A DNA stretch of 64,000 bases from Cupidesulfovibrio sp000226255 (GTDB lineage Bacteria; Desulfobacterota; Desulfovibrionia; Desulfovibrionales; Desulfovibrionaceae): positions 2,976,001 to 3,040,000 of the forward strand of contig NZ_AP036014.1 in the NCBI RefSeq assembly GCF_003402415.2, in the 5' to 3' direction. The translations under genes and the position numbers were made by a program. Below the pieces are notes generated by a model, which saw only the letters and a list, made by a program, of their open reading frames with translations, was not told the origin of the DNA and searched no databases. Below are positions 24,085-32,594 of the stretch, piece after piece. Each line of letters opens with the position of its first letter. Positions within the stretch are counted from its first letter, which is position 1.

Positions 24085-26396
24085 ACGCCGCAACCGCCAC
24101 CACGCCGCGCACGTTGCGCCGCCTGCTGCACACCCGGCTGCTGGTGTGGCTGGCGCTGCTTGCCGTGTGCATCCTGGCCTTCGCGGGCACCTTCACCTAC
24201 CTTGGCCGCACGGCCGACTTCGAGCGGCAAAGCTCGCTGCTCACGGCCACGCTGGCCCACTACATCGAAGAGCATGTGGACAATGCCGCCCAGTCCCTGA
24301 GCCGACTGGCGTCGGCGCTGCCCGCCTCGCCCTCGCCCGCCCTCATGGCCGAGGAACTGGGGCGCAGGCGCGCCACCCGCCAGTACTTCGCGCGGGTCAT
24401 GCTGCTCGACGCCTCGCGGCGGGTGGTCTTCTCGCTGCCCGACGGCCCGGTCATGGTGGACTTTCCGGTCCTGCGGGACCGTGCGGGGCAGAGCCCGGGC
24501 GGGCGCGGCTACATGCTCGGCAGCCCGGCCCCCCTGCCCGACACCGGCGAAGTGGTGGTGTACATCAGCGAGACTCTTGAGGGCGGCGGCCAACTGGTGG
24601 GCGCGCTGCGGCTGAACCAGTTGCAGGACCACGTGCAGCACCTGCTGCCCGGCGAGGATGGCGCGGTGCTGCTGGCCGACGCATACGGCAACCTCATCGC
24701 CCACCCCGACCTGCCCCGCGTGCAGCGCCAGGAGAACATCGGCCATCTGCCCTTCTTCGGCCTTGCCGCCAGGGGGGACGCGCCCCGCCGCGACGACGGG
24801 GCCGTGCACCGGATACGGCTGGACGGGGAATCGTGGTTCGCCTGCACGGCCGAGGTTGAAGGGCCGGGCTGGACCATCATCACCCTGAAGCGGCAGGGGG
24901 CCGTGCTGGCCGAGGTGGCCCGCGAGATGGCCATCTTCCTGCTGTTGCTTGCGGTACTGCTGACGGTGTTCGCCGTGTCGCTGCTGGCCGAACTGGAATG
25001 GAGCCTGGCCCGGCCGCTGACGGCGTTCTGCCAGTCCATCCGGCTGGTCTCCGGCGGCAGCTACGACCTGCCGCCCCCGGACGGCAACCGGCTTGCGGAA
25101 CTGGCCGAGGTGGACCGCGAATTCCGCGACATGGCGGCCACGGTGCGCCAGCGAGAGGCCGCGCTGCGCCGGACCCGCGCCTACGTGCAGCAAATGATGG
25201 ACGCCATGCCTTCGGCCATCATCGCCCTGGACGGCCATTGCCGCGCGGTGCGCATGAACCCGGCGGCCTTGCGCCGCACCGGGCACGCCATGACGCCCGC
25301 GGGCACGCCCTTGGCCGAACTGCTGCCCGGCTACGCGGACGTGGCCATCCGGCTGGCCAGCGCGCTGGCCCGCCGCATTCCGGTGAACCGCGAACGGGTG
25401 GTCACCCTGCACGAGGGGCATTACCGCTACGAAGACGTTTCGCTGTACCCCATGAACAGCGAGATGACCGGCGACGTGACCGGCGACGGCGCCACGGACG
25501 GCGGCGTGCTGCGCATCGACGACGTGACCGAGCGGGTACGAATGGAAGAGGTGCTGGTGCAGTCGGAAAAGATGCTTTCCGTGGGCGGCCTGGCGGCGGG
25601 CATGGCGCACGAGATCAACAACCCGCTGGGGGCCATCCTGCAGGGGGCCCAGAACATCCAGCGCAGGCTGGCCGACGGCCTGCCCGCCAACGAAGAGGCG
25701 GCGCAGCGCCTGGGCTGTTCGCTGCCGGTGATCCGCGCATACCTCACCGAACGGCGGATCATGGAATTCCTGGAAAGCATCCGCGAAGCGGGGTGCCGGG
25801 CCGCCCACATCATCACCAACATGCTGGAATTCAGCCGCGCCAGCGGCGACCGCCGCACCACTGTGGACCTGCACCCCCTGCTGGACCGCACGGTGGACAT
25901 CGCCGCCAGCGACTACGACCTGAAGAAGCGCTACGACTTCCGCAACATCGCCATCGTGCGCGACTACGCGCCCGACCTGCCGCCGGTGGTCTGCTCGGAA
26001 CAGGAGATATCCCAGGTCATGCTGAACCTGCTGCGCAACGCCGCCCAGGCCATCGCCACGCAGGGCGGGGCCACGCGCGAAGAGCCGCGCATCGTGCTGC
26101 GCACCAGGGTGGACGGGGCCTGCGTGCGGATAGAAGTGCAGGACAACGGCACCGGCATGCCGGAAGAGGTGCGGCGGCGGGTGTTCGAGCCGTTCTTCAC
26201 CACCAAGGAGGTGGGCGTGGGCACCGGGCTTGGCCTGTCGGTGTCCTACTTCATCGTCACCCGCAACCACGGGGGCACCTTCGACGTGGCCTCGGAGCCA
26301 GGCCGGGGCACCACCTTCATCGTCCGCCTGCCGCTGCCCACCGGCGAATGCGCTGCGCCAGCCCCGCCGCCACAGTTTCCCGGCTGCCAGATGTAG
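24081..26396 (+). CDS. Membrane sensor histidine kinase with periplasmic Cache-like domain and PAS
   Basis: 771 residues. TM1 is at about 16-38, then a periplasmic domain of about 240 residues with a dCache-like pattern (ARVMLLDASRRVVFSLPDG, DGAVLLADAYGNLIAHPDL, GPGWTIITLKRQGAVLAEV). TM2 is near 281-303, then HAMP, a PAS-like domain at about 365-490 and the kinase core. The phospho-acceptor motif HEINNPLGAIL is near 513, the N-box QVMLNLLRNAAQAI near 650, DNGTGMP near 687 and GTGLGLS near 714. Its ATG overlaps the stop of the binding-protein gene. No response regulator follows; the phosphorylation target is unknown. Confidence 0.93.
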   Translation: MNAATATTPRTLRRLLHTRLLVWLALLAVCILAFAGTFTYLGRTADFERQSSLLTATLAHYIEEHVDNAAQSLSRLASALPASPSPALMAEELGRRRATRQYFARVMLLDASRRVVFSLPDGPVMVDFPVLRDRAGQSPGGRGYMLGSPAPLPDTGEVVVYISETLEGGGQLVGALRLNQLQDHVQHLLPGEDGAVLLADAYGNLIAHPDLPRVQRQENIGHLPFFGLAARGDAPRRDDGAVHRIRLDGESWFACTAEVEGPGWTIITLKRQGAVLAEVAREMAIFLLLLAVLLTVFAVSLLAELEWSLARPLTAFCQSIRLVSGGSYDLPPPDGNRLAELAEVDREFRDMAATVRQREAALRRTRAYVQQMMDAMPSAIIALDGHCRAVRMNPAALRRTGHAMTPAGTPLAELLPGYADVAIRLASALARRIPVNRERVVTLHEGHYRYEDVSLYPMNSEMTGDVTGDGATDGGVLRIDDVTERVRMEEVLVQSEKMLSVGGLAAGMAHEINNPLGAILQGAQNIQRRLADGLPANEEAAQRLGCSLPVIRAYLTERRIMEFLESIREAGCRAAHIITNMLEFSRASGDRRTTVDLHPLLDRTVDIAASDYDLKKRYDFRNIAIVRDYAPDLPPVVCSEQEISQVMLNLLRNAAQAIATQGGATREEPRIVLRTRVDGACVRIEVQDNGTGMPEEVRRRVFEPFFTTKEVGVGTGLGLSVSYFIVTRNHGGTFDVASEPGRGTTFIVRLPLPTGECAAPAPPPQFPGCQM

Positions 26397-26563
26397 CGGA
26401 CGAAGCCCGGTTCGCAGCCGACGGACGCGCCCCGCAGCCTGCGGCGCGGCCTGTCCACCGACGCGAGAAAGACGGGGGACGAGAGGGCAGGGGACGCGAG
26501 GGCCAAAGGCGAGACATCCAAGGACGAGAGACCCACAGACGGGCGGGCCATCCGGCGGCAGCC
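26397..26563. other. Short intergenic region with GACGAGAG-like repeats
   Basis: Bases about 26460-26545 repeat the motif GACG(A/C)GAG with spacers (for example GACGAGAGGGCAGGGGACGC). It lies between a plus-strand kinase gene and the 3' end of the minus-strand LysE gene. No hairpin terminator was identified. Confidence 0.4.
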
Positions 26564-27175
26564 CTACCCGCGCAGGAAGGACACCACGCTCCATCCCGCC
26601 AGCAACAGCAGCAGCGCGCCGGTAAGCCGCACCAGATGCTGGCCGTGCCGCTCGTAGAAGCGGCGCATGGGCGCGGTGTCCAGAAAGCGCACGAAGATGG
26701 TCCAGCCCACCAGCGCCTCCAGCACGATGACCGCGCCGTAGGCCACCCGCTCGCACGTGGGCGTGCCCGGGGCCACGAACTGCGTGAACACCGAGAGGAT
26801 GAACAGCGTCACCTTGGGGTTCAGCAGATTGCAGAACAGCCCGTCGCGAAAGCCCTCGCGCAGGGTGGGCGGCGCGGTCCCCTCACCCTCTTCGCCGGCC
26901 CGCGCACGCAGGGCCTTCCACCCCACCCAAGCCAGATACCCGGCTCCGGCCAACTGCACCGCCTGGAACGCCCGGGGGCTGCCCTGCAACAGGCCGGTGC
27001 CCAGCACCGCCCAGGTCACGTGAAAGGTCAACCCCAGGCAAATGCCCAGCACGCAGGCATACGCCGCGCGCGTGGGGCCGCCCGCGCCGTGGCGCACCAG
27101 CAGCATCATGTCCGGGCCGGGGCTCATGCGGCCCACCATGCACAGGCCGAACAGGGCAACGAGATTGTAGAGCAT
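26564..27175 (-). CDS. LysE/RhtB-family amino-acid exporter
   Basis: Inner-membrane carrier of 203 residues with about six hydrophobic segments. Family hallmarks are SPGPDMMLLVRHG in the first loop, GICLGLTFHVTWAVLG, YLAWVGWKALRAR and FRDGLFCNLLNPKVTLFILSVF. Proteins of this family export amino acids or related metabolites by proton antiport; which one is unknown. The ATG at 27175 begins the conserved N-terminus. Upstream on the same strand is a long structured element and then purN. Confidence 0.9.
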   Translation of the reverse strand: MLYNLVALFGLCMVGRMSPGPDMMLLVRHGAGGPTRAAYACVLGICLGLTFHVTWAVLGTGLLQGSPRAFQAVQLAGAGYLAWVGWKALRARAGEEGEGTAPPTLREGFRDGLFCNLLNPKVTLFILSVFTQFVAPGTPTCERVAYGAVIVLEALVGWTIFVRFLDTAPMRRFYERHGQHLVRLTGALLLLLAGWSVVSFLRG

Positions 27176-27246
27176 GACGGGGGGGGTGAACGCTGGCGTC
27201 TTAAATGGTTACTTGCAGTCAGTATTCAGCAAACAATCACTTTCGC

Positions 27247-27391
27247 AGGGCTGTCGTCAAATTAGGATTTTCGTTCGTTGGCGAGGAAAACGAGTCTGCC
27301 ATGAGGGAGTATACTCTTCTCGTATTCGACCGACATGGCAGACGAAGTTTAACGACGCCAACGGGCGAAAGGACAATTTGACGGCAGCCCT
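27247..27391 (+). ncRNA. Long conserved hairpin element, copy A (candidate structured RNA)
   Basis: A nearly continuous hairpin of about 145 nt. The base helix 27247-27263 (AGGGCTGTCGTCAAATT) pairs with 27375-27391 (one G-U). Then TTTCG-TT-CGTTGGCG (to 27283) pairs with CGCCAACG-GG-CGAAA (27356-27370). AAAC pairs with GTTT, GTCTGCCATG (27294-27303) pairs with CATGGCAGAC (27334-27343), and a small hairpin ATAC-loop-GTAT sits at 27311-27325. A second copy at 51038 keeps the unpaired segments but has different helix sequences that still pair. Wobble pairs (U-G) work on the plus strand and would be A-C mismatches on the minus strand, so plus is the more likely RNA. The element touches the purN stop codon. 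Function unknown. Confidence 0.75.
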
Positions 27392-28074
27392 TAAAATCCA
27401 GGCTCAAGCGGCGGCCACACCAGCCACGGCCCATCGGGGATGCCCGCGACGGCCTTGCCGTCAAGGCGCGGCAACACCCGAACCACCCGGCCCTCCTGCC
27501 GCACCCGCCCCTCGGCCAGCCACTGCAAGGCCTGAGGATAAATGCGATGCTCCATGGCGTGAATCCGCGCCTTCAGATCATCCAGCGGCTCGCCCGCATT
27601 CACCGGCACCGCCGCCTGCACGATGACCGCGCCATGGTCCACCTGCTCGTCCACGAAATGCACGGTGCACCCGGCCAGGGTCACGCCATAGTCCTGGGCG
27701 TCCGCCGCACCGCGCAACCCCGGAAAGCTGGGCAGCAGCGCCGGGTGGATGTTCACCACCCGGCCGGAAAACGCCGCCAGAAACCCCGGCGTGAGCAGGC
27801 GCATGTACCCGGCCAGCACCACGGTGTCCGCGCCATGTTCCCGGGTGGCCGCCACCATGGCGGCATCGAAGGATTCGCGGTTCGGGTGGTCCGCCGGGGC
27901 AAGGGCCAGATGGGCCACGCCCGCAGCGCGGGCGCGCGCAAGGGCGCGGGCCTCGGGCTTGTTGCACAGCACAAGACGCACCTGCGCGTCCAGCGCGCCA
28001 TCGGCGATGCGGTCGAGGATGGCTTGCAGGTTCGACCCGTTGCCGGAGGCCAGCACGGCCAGTTGCAGCGTCAT
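27391..28074 (-). CDS. purN: Phosphoribosylglycinamide formyltransferase (formyl-THF dependent)
   Basis: Transfers a formyl group from 10-formyltetrahydrofolate to GAR in purine synthesis; cytoplasmic, 227 residues. Motifs: the N-terminal LAVLASGNGSNLQAIL, the catalytic Asn-x-His in VVNIHPALLPSFPG near 106-118, GCTVHFVDEQVDHGAVIVQ with the catalytic Asp near 146, and HRIYPQAL. The C-terminal 25 residues extend a little beyond the usual end. The ATG at 28074 has AAGGAG upstream. A folate-independent enzyme for the same step (purT) is encoded at 48967. Confidence 0.95.
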   Translation of the reverse strand: MTLQLAVLASGNGSNLQAILDRIADGALDAQVRLVLCNKPEARALARARAAGVAHLALAPADHPNRESFDAAMVAATREHGADTVVLAGYMRLLTPGFLAAFSGRVVNIHPALLPSFPGLRGAADAQDYGVTLAGCTVHFVDEQVDHGAVIVQAAVPVNAGEPLDDLKARIHAMEHRIYPQALQWLAEGRVRQEGRVVRVLPRLDGKAVAGIPDGPWLVWPPLEPGF

Positions 28075-28170
28075 GAGGCTCCTTGCCGAAAGGGCGGACG
28101 AGCGGTTGCCCGGGCTGGCGGACGACGGACGGACGGCGGACGGGTGGAAGGGCTCACGCCTTTGGCGGGG

Positions 28171-28614
28171 CTACCCTTTCGCCTCTTTCGCCATGTCCAC
28201 GGCGTCGCCGGGGCGCAGCACGCCGCCGCGCAGCACCCGCGCGAACACCCCTTCCGTGGGCATGATGCAGAAGCCCACGGTCTTGTGGATGTTGCACTTG
28301 GAATGACAGGTCTTGCCGATCTGGGTGATTTCCAGAAGGATGTCCGGCCCGGCGGTGAGCCGATCGCCCACCTTGCACAGGGTCAGGGGCAGCCCTTCCA
28401 CCAGGATGTTTTCCGCGAAGTCGCCCGCCGCCAGTTCCGGCATGCGCGGGCGCATCACGTCCACGCTCTCCACGGCCAGCAGGCTGACCTGCCTGCCGCT
28501 GCCCGCGTGCACGTCGTCCGCCACGCCGTAATCCTCGAGCAGGGTGATGGAATCCACCACCCGCTTGCGTTCACCCTTTCTGTCGCTGATGCAGACGGCG
28601 CGTACGATGCCCAT
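28171..28614 (-). CDS. MOSC-domain protein
   Basis: 147 residues of the small MOSC (MoaB/MOSC-type sulfur-carrier) family: VRAVCISDRKGERK at the N-terminus, AGDFAENILVEGLPL, and the conserved Cys segment IGKTCHSKCNIHKTVGFCIMPTEGVFARVLRGGVLRPGD. Such proteins are linked to molybdenum-cofactor sulfuration or trafficking, but the exact reaction of this short type is not established. ATG at 28614 with GGGAGGG upstream. It lies 96 bases upstream of purN on the same strand. Confidence 0.9.
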   Translation of the reverse strand: MGIVRAVCISDRKGERKRVVDSITLLEDYGVADDVHAGSGRQVSLLAVESVDVMRPRMPELAAGDFAENILVEGLPLTLCKVGDRLTAGPDILLEITQIGKTCHSKCNIHKTVGFCIMPTEGVFARVLRGGVLRPGDAVDMAKEAKG

Positions 28615-28848
28615 GCGGGGTCCCTCCCTTGTGTGTCCGTAAGGATGCCGCGCCCGGCGCGGGGCCGGGCGGGATTGCGGACCGGATCACTCCGGTCACC
28701 ATTCCTCACAACACGGGACGTTCCGCCTGTCAAATGGTGTCGCACTGACGCATGGTCCTGCACCGGCGGGGCAAACGAACAGGCGGAACAGGCGGAACGG
28801 GGCGATCCGCCGGGCGGCGCGCACCGCGCCGCCCCCATTCAAACCCGC
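28615..28848. other. Intergenic region between cobA/hemD and the MOSC gene
   Basis: No gene seen. The sequence includes the short repeat GGCGGAACAGGCGGAAC at about 28779-28798 and a GC-rich segment just past the cobA/hemD stop. Presumed promoter of the MOSC gene; no motif recognised. Confidence 0.35.
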
Positions 28849-30360
28849 CTACAGATCAGGCAACCGCTTGACCAGCTCATCCACCAGCGCGGGAATGGTG
28901 AAGTCCTCGGGCTGGATGTGGCAGGTCAGGCCGTAGCCTTCCAGCGTCTTGCGGGTGACGGGCCCGATGCAGGCCAGCTTCACCTCGGGGTGGTCCTTCA
29001 CCATGTCCACAGGCACCAGCGAGAAGAAGTTGTCCACCGTGGACGAGGAGCCGAAGGTGACGCAGTGGATGCGCCCTTCCTGCATCCGGGCCAGCACGTC
29101 GTCCTTGCGGGCGGTGCTGGGCACGGTTTCGTACACCGGCAGCACGTCCACCACGGCCCCGGCCTTGCGCAGTTCGTCGGGCAGCACCTCGCGCGCCTCG
29201 CGGGCGCGGGGCAGCAGCACGCGCTTGCCGCCCATGCCGCGCGCCAGCATGCCTTCCACCACGCCTTCGGCCACGTACTTTTCGGGGATGAAGTCCGGCT
29301 CGATGCCCTTTGTCCGCAGCACGTCGGCGGTGGCGGGGCCGATGGCGGCCACCTTGCGCCCGGCCAGCGCGCGCGAATCCTGCCCGCACGCGGCAAGGCG
29401 GTTCCAGAAATGCTTCACGCCGTTGACCGAGGTGAACACCACCCAGTCATAGCCGGGCAGGTCGCGGATGGCCGCGTCCACCGGGGCGTAGTCGGCAAGG
29501 GGAATGATTTCGATGGTGGGAAACTGCACCACGTCGGCGCCCAGTTCGCGCAGGGCCTCGGCAAGGCCGCTGGCCTGCTCGCGGGCGCGGGTGACCACCA
29601 CGCCCTTGCCCAGCAGGGGCTTCTGCTCGAACCAGTTCAACCGGTCGTGCAGGTTGACCACCCCGCCCACCACGATGAGCGAAGGGTTGGTGAAGCCGTG
29701 CTTCGGGCCTTCTTCCGGCAGGGTGGCGATGGTGGCCACAAGGCTGCGGTGGCGGGCGGTGGTGCCCCAGTGCACCAGGGCGGCCGGGGTTTCCGCAGGC
29801 ATGCCCGCCTCGATGAGCTTGCGCGAGATTTCGGGCAGGTTCTTCATGCCCATGAAGAAGACCAGGGTGCTGGCGCTGTCGGCCAGGGCCTTCCAGTTGT
29901 GCACCGAGCCGGGTTTGGTGGGGTCTTCGTGCCCGGTGATGAACGACACGGACGAGGAGTAGGAGCGGTGCGTCAGCGGTATGCCCGCGTAGGCGGGGCC
30001 AGCCACGGCGCTGGTGACGCCGGGCACTTCCTCGAAGGGCACCCCGGCATCCAGAAGTTCTTCGGCCTCTTCGCCGCCGCGCCCGAACATGTACGGGTCG
30101 CCGCCCTTCAGGCGAGCCACGGTCTTGCCTTCCTTGGCCTTGTCCACGATCAGGCGGTTGATGCCGTCCTGCGACAGGGTGTGGTCGCCGCCCTTCTTGC
30201 CCACGTAGATGATTTCCGCGCCGGGCTTGGCATAGGCGAGGAACGCGTCGTTGGCGAGGTAGTCGTAAACGATGACGTCCGCCGATTCGAGGATGCGCTT
30301 GCCCTTGAGCGTGAGCAGGCCGGGGTCGCCGGGCCCCGCGCCGATGAGATAGACCTTCAT
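28849..30360 (-). CDS. cobA-hemD: Uroporphyrinogen-III C-methyltransferase / uroporphyrinogen-III synthase fusion
   Basis: A bifunctional tetrapyrrole enzyme of 503 residues. The N-terminal half (about 1-240) is the SAM-dependent methyltransferase making precorrin-2: VYLIGAGPGDPGLLTLKG, VARLKGGDPYMFGRGGEEAEEL, VPGVTSAVAGPAYAGIPLTHR. The C-terminal half (about 248-503) is HemD, which closes hydroxymethylbilane to uroporphyrinogen III: GKGVVVTRAREQASGLAEAL, DWVVFTSVNGVKHFWNRL, VAAIGPATADVLRTKGI. This fusion is known from Desulfovibrio vulgaris, where it feeds sirohaem, cobalamin and the alternative haem pathway. The ATG at 30360 has GGAGGAAGG upstream. Confidence 0.95.
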   Translation of the reverse strand: MKVYLIGAGPGDPGLLTLKGKRILESADVIVYDYLANDAFLAYAKPGAEIIYVGKKGGDHTLSQDGINRLIVDKAKEGKTVARLKGGDPYMFGRGGEEAEELLDAGVPFEEVPGVTSAVAGPAYAGIPLTHRSYSSSVSFITGHEDPTKPGSVHNWKALADSASTLVFFMGMKNLPEISRKLIEAGMPAETPAALVHWGTTARHRSLVATIATLPEEGPKHGFTNPSLIVVGGVVNLHDRLNWFEQKPLLGKGVVVTRAREQASGLAEALRELGADVVQFPTIEIIPLADYAPVDAAIRDLPGYDWVVFTSVNGVKHFWNRLAACGQDSRALAGRKVAAIGPATADVLRTKGIEPDFIPEKYVAEGVVEGMLARGMGGKRVLLPRAREAREVLPDELRKAGAVVDVLPVYETVPSTARKDDVLARMQEGRIHCVTFGSSSTVDNFFSLVPVDMVKDHPEVKLACIGPVTRKTLEGYGLTCHIQPEDFTIPALVDELVKRLPDL

Positions 30361-30543
30361 CCTTCCTCCGGTATGTGTCGCGCCGCGCGTGGGCGCGCAA
30401 AAGATCTTTGCGGTATTTCAGCTTAAAACCACAATCTCCCGGGCGACGCACCAACCCGGCCACGCCAGGACAGGGAAGGAGCATCGCGCCCGCCCGACCG
30501 CGCATGACATTGCGTGCATGCCCGCTTTTTCGACCGCCGCAGC

Positions 30544-30996
30544 CTACAGGTAGCGGGGCGTTTCGGCAAGGGCGCGCAGGAAGGCGTCGCGCCCCGCCGC
30601 GCGGATGTGGTCGTTGCAGGCGCGCCACTTCTGCTCCAGCCGGGGCGGCAGGCCGGTGTCGACGCAGGGGTAGTCCGCGCAGTCGGCGCAAAAGTCCAGC
30701 CCGCGCGCGGCGGCGCACCCGGCCACCTTGCAGGTGGGCAGACAGGTGCGGCGCTCGGTCTTGCAGCCGGGGCACGTACCCTCCGCCAGCGCGTCCAGCA
30801 CGCGGGCAAAGGCCGGGTACTCGGCCAGGGCCGGGTTCATGGCCGCAAGCCGCTCGGCGAACGGCGCGAAGTTGGGGCCGAGGATGTCGCGGATGGCCTT
30901 GGCATGGGCGGCTATCTGGCCTTCACTACAGTTCACGCAACGCGAACAGTCCAGCCCGCACGGGGCCACGAGATGCAGGGGGGCGGGTTCGGTCAT
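30544..30996 (-). CDS. Cys-rich protein, DUF3795-like
   Basis: 150 residues. The N-terminal VAPCGLDCSRCVNCSEGQI and the central block with CPGCKTERRTCLPTCKVAGC, followed by CADCADYPC, give at least 12 cysteines in the spacing seen in DUF3795-like proteins, likely binding zinc or an iron-sulfur cluster. Function unknown. The ATG at 30996 has GAGGAA upstream; the open frame to 31095 lacks a ribosome site and resemblance. No signal peptide, so cytoplasmic. Confidence 0.8.
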   Translation of the reverse strand: MTEPAPLHLVAPCGLDCSRCVNCSEGQIAAHAKAIRDILGPNFAPFAERLAAMNPALAEYPAFARVLDALAEGTCPGCKTERRTCLPTCKVAGCAAARGLDFCADCADYPCVDTGLPPRLEQKWRACNDHIRAAGRDAFLRALAETPRYL

Positions 30997-31277
30997 GGGG
31001 TGTTCCTCGGGGGCTCTTGCGGTATCTGAAAACGAATGGGCGGAATATGTGGCCCGGACTGTCAGCACAGGGCATCGTGCCGCCGCCGCACGCATGACCT
31101 ATCCCGGTTTCTCATGCCGTTGACAAGCCCAATAGCGCTTTCTATACGCGATATACCAAACCGTTCGCCCCCCTGTCGCACCCCCCTCCCCCCGCACGTT
31201 ACTCTTCCCCTGCGTATCCCAAGGGTGCGCTCCGCGCCGCCGCGCCCCCTGCGGCCAACCCCAACCCGGAGGAGGCC

Positions 31278-32138
31278 ATGAACCGTCGCATGGATACGTT
31301 TCCCCGCATCCCGCTGCTGGCACTGTGCTGCGCCATGCTGCTGGCCGGATGCGCCACCGTGGACAAGACATCCATAACCAGGTTTCAAGAGGGCGCGGCG
31401 ACAATCAGACAGAACTCGCAGGCGCTGTTCCTGGACTACAATGCCTTTGTCCGGGAGATGCAACTGGAGAGGGCCGTCACTCTTTCCCGCCTGACGGAAT
31501 CCGACGTGGCGGCCGGGCTCGACGCGGAATCCCAGGCCCGCTGGAGCGCGGCGCTTGATGCGCTGGCCCTGTACGCGTCGTCCCTGCAACTGCTCGCATC
31601 CCCATCTTCGGGCGAGAGTGTGCAAACGAACCTGACAAACCTCGGCAACCGCATCATCGCCCTTGCGCCATCCTCCGGCGGCGGCGCACAGGCCGCCAAC
31701 GAGGCCATCGGTCATCTGGGAAACATCATCGTCCGGCAGGCCTCCAACGCAAAAGCGCTGGAGGTGGCCCGCACGGCCGACCCGGCGGTGCGCGACGTGC
31801 TCGGGCACATGGCCGACATGGTGGGCTCGGACCACACCAACGGCCTGCGGGGGACCATGTGGAGCAACTGGACCACCAAGGCCACGGGACATCAGGTCCG
31901 CTTCCTCGCGCCCGGAGCCGACAAGCGAAAAGTCGCCGCCGAGTACGCACAGGCGCTGGATTCCCGGCAGGCGCACGATACATCGCTCGCCGCACTGCGC
32001 GCATCCCTGCTGGACCTCGCCGATTTGCACACGGCGGCGGCACAGGGGCGCACGGCCGATGCGGAAACCATCGTCGCCACACTGCGCCAGGAGGTGGCAT
32101 TCGCCCGGCAACTGGTATCCACGGCCACAACGCCATAA
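31278..32138 (+). CDS. Lipoprotein of unknown function, helical
   Basis: 286 residues with a type II signal peptide: basic MNRRMDTFPR, hydrophobic core, and lipobox LLAGC, so Cys is expected to be lipidated near residue 25. The mature protein is rich in Ala, Gln and charged residues in long helical stretches and has no recognised domain. Asp is not at +2 after Cys (it is Ala), which favours outer-membrane sorting by the enterobacterial rule, though that may not hold here. GGAGGAGG upstream of the ATG at 31278 is a strong ribosome site. It is followed after 18 bases by a small helical protein; the two probably work together. Confidence 0.8.
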   Translation: MNRRMDTFPRIPLLALCCAMLLAGCATVDKTSITRFQEGAATIRQNSQALFLDYNAFVREMQLERAVTLSRLTESDVAAGLDAESQARWSAALDALALYASSLQLLASPSSGESVQTNLTNLGNRIIALAPSSGGGAQAANEAIGHLGNIIVRQASNAKALEVARTADPAVRDVLGHMADMVGSDHTNGLRGTMWSNWTTKATGHQVRFLAPGADKRKVAAEYAQALDSRQAHDTSLAALRASLLDLADLHTAAAQGRTADAETIVATLRQEVAFARQLVSTATTP

Positions 32139-32156
32139 CAGTATCGGGAGAACAGC

Positions 32157-32489
32157 ATGAATACCCAACTCCGTGAACTGCACGCCATGCTGCTGGGGCA
32201 CGTCCAGAAGCTTTCGGAATCCATGGATTCCGTGGCGTCCCCGGAAGATGCGCAGAAAATCCTGATGGAGATGCAGGAATTCAACCACCGCGCGACGCTG
32301 GTGGGGGGCTTGCTGTTCCGCCAGGAAAGCAAGGAGCTTGAACTGAAGGTCGATGCGGTCCGCGCGTTCAAGGCAAGGCTGGACGCAGCCGTGGACGACA
32401 TCAAAAATCTCACGCGGCTGCTCGAACTCGCCGCCTCGTTCCTGGCCCTGGTGGACGAAGTCATCGACATGGCCAAGCTGTTGCCATAG
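32157..32489 (+). CDS. Small helical protein of unknown function
   Basis: 110 residues with no signal peptide, predicted almost entirely helical. Heptad-like patterns are seen in LRELHAMLLGHVQKLSESMDS and in LTRLLELAASFLALVDEVID, the latter hydrophobic enough to associate with a membrane. GGGAG precedes the ATG at 32157. Encoded directly after the lipoprotein gene, so likely a functional pair. No family recognised. Confidence 0.75.
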   Translation: MNTQLRELHAMLLGHVQKLSESMDSVASPEDAQKILMEMQEFNHRATLVGGLLFRQESKELELKVDAVRAFKARLDAAVDDIKNLTRLLELAASFLALVDEVIDMAKLLP

Positions 32490-32503
32490 TTCCCACCACC
32501 ACG

Positions 32504-32538
32504 CAAAAACGCCGCGCCGGTTGCCCCGGCGCGGCGTC
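32504..32538 (-). terminator. Terminator of valS (also downstream of the lipoprotein operon)
   Basis: ACGCCGCGCCGG (32509-32520) pairs perfectly with CCGGCGCGGCGT (32526-32537) around a five-base loop. On the minus strand the stem is followed by TTTTTGCG, a proper intrinsic terminator for valS; on the plus strand it can also stop the lipoprotein operon. Confidence 0.88.
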
Positions 32539-32594
32539 TGCATATCCATTCAGTTCCCGCACGGCCCGATGGCAGTGCGGGCAGGGCGGGACGC

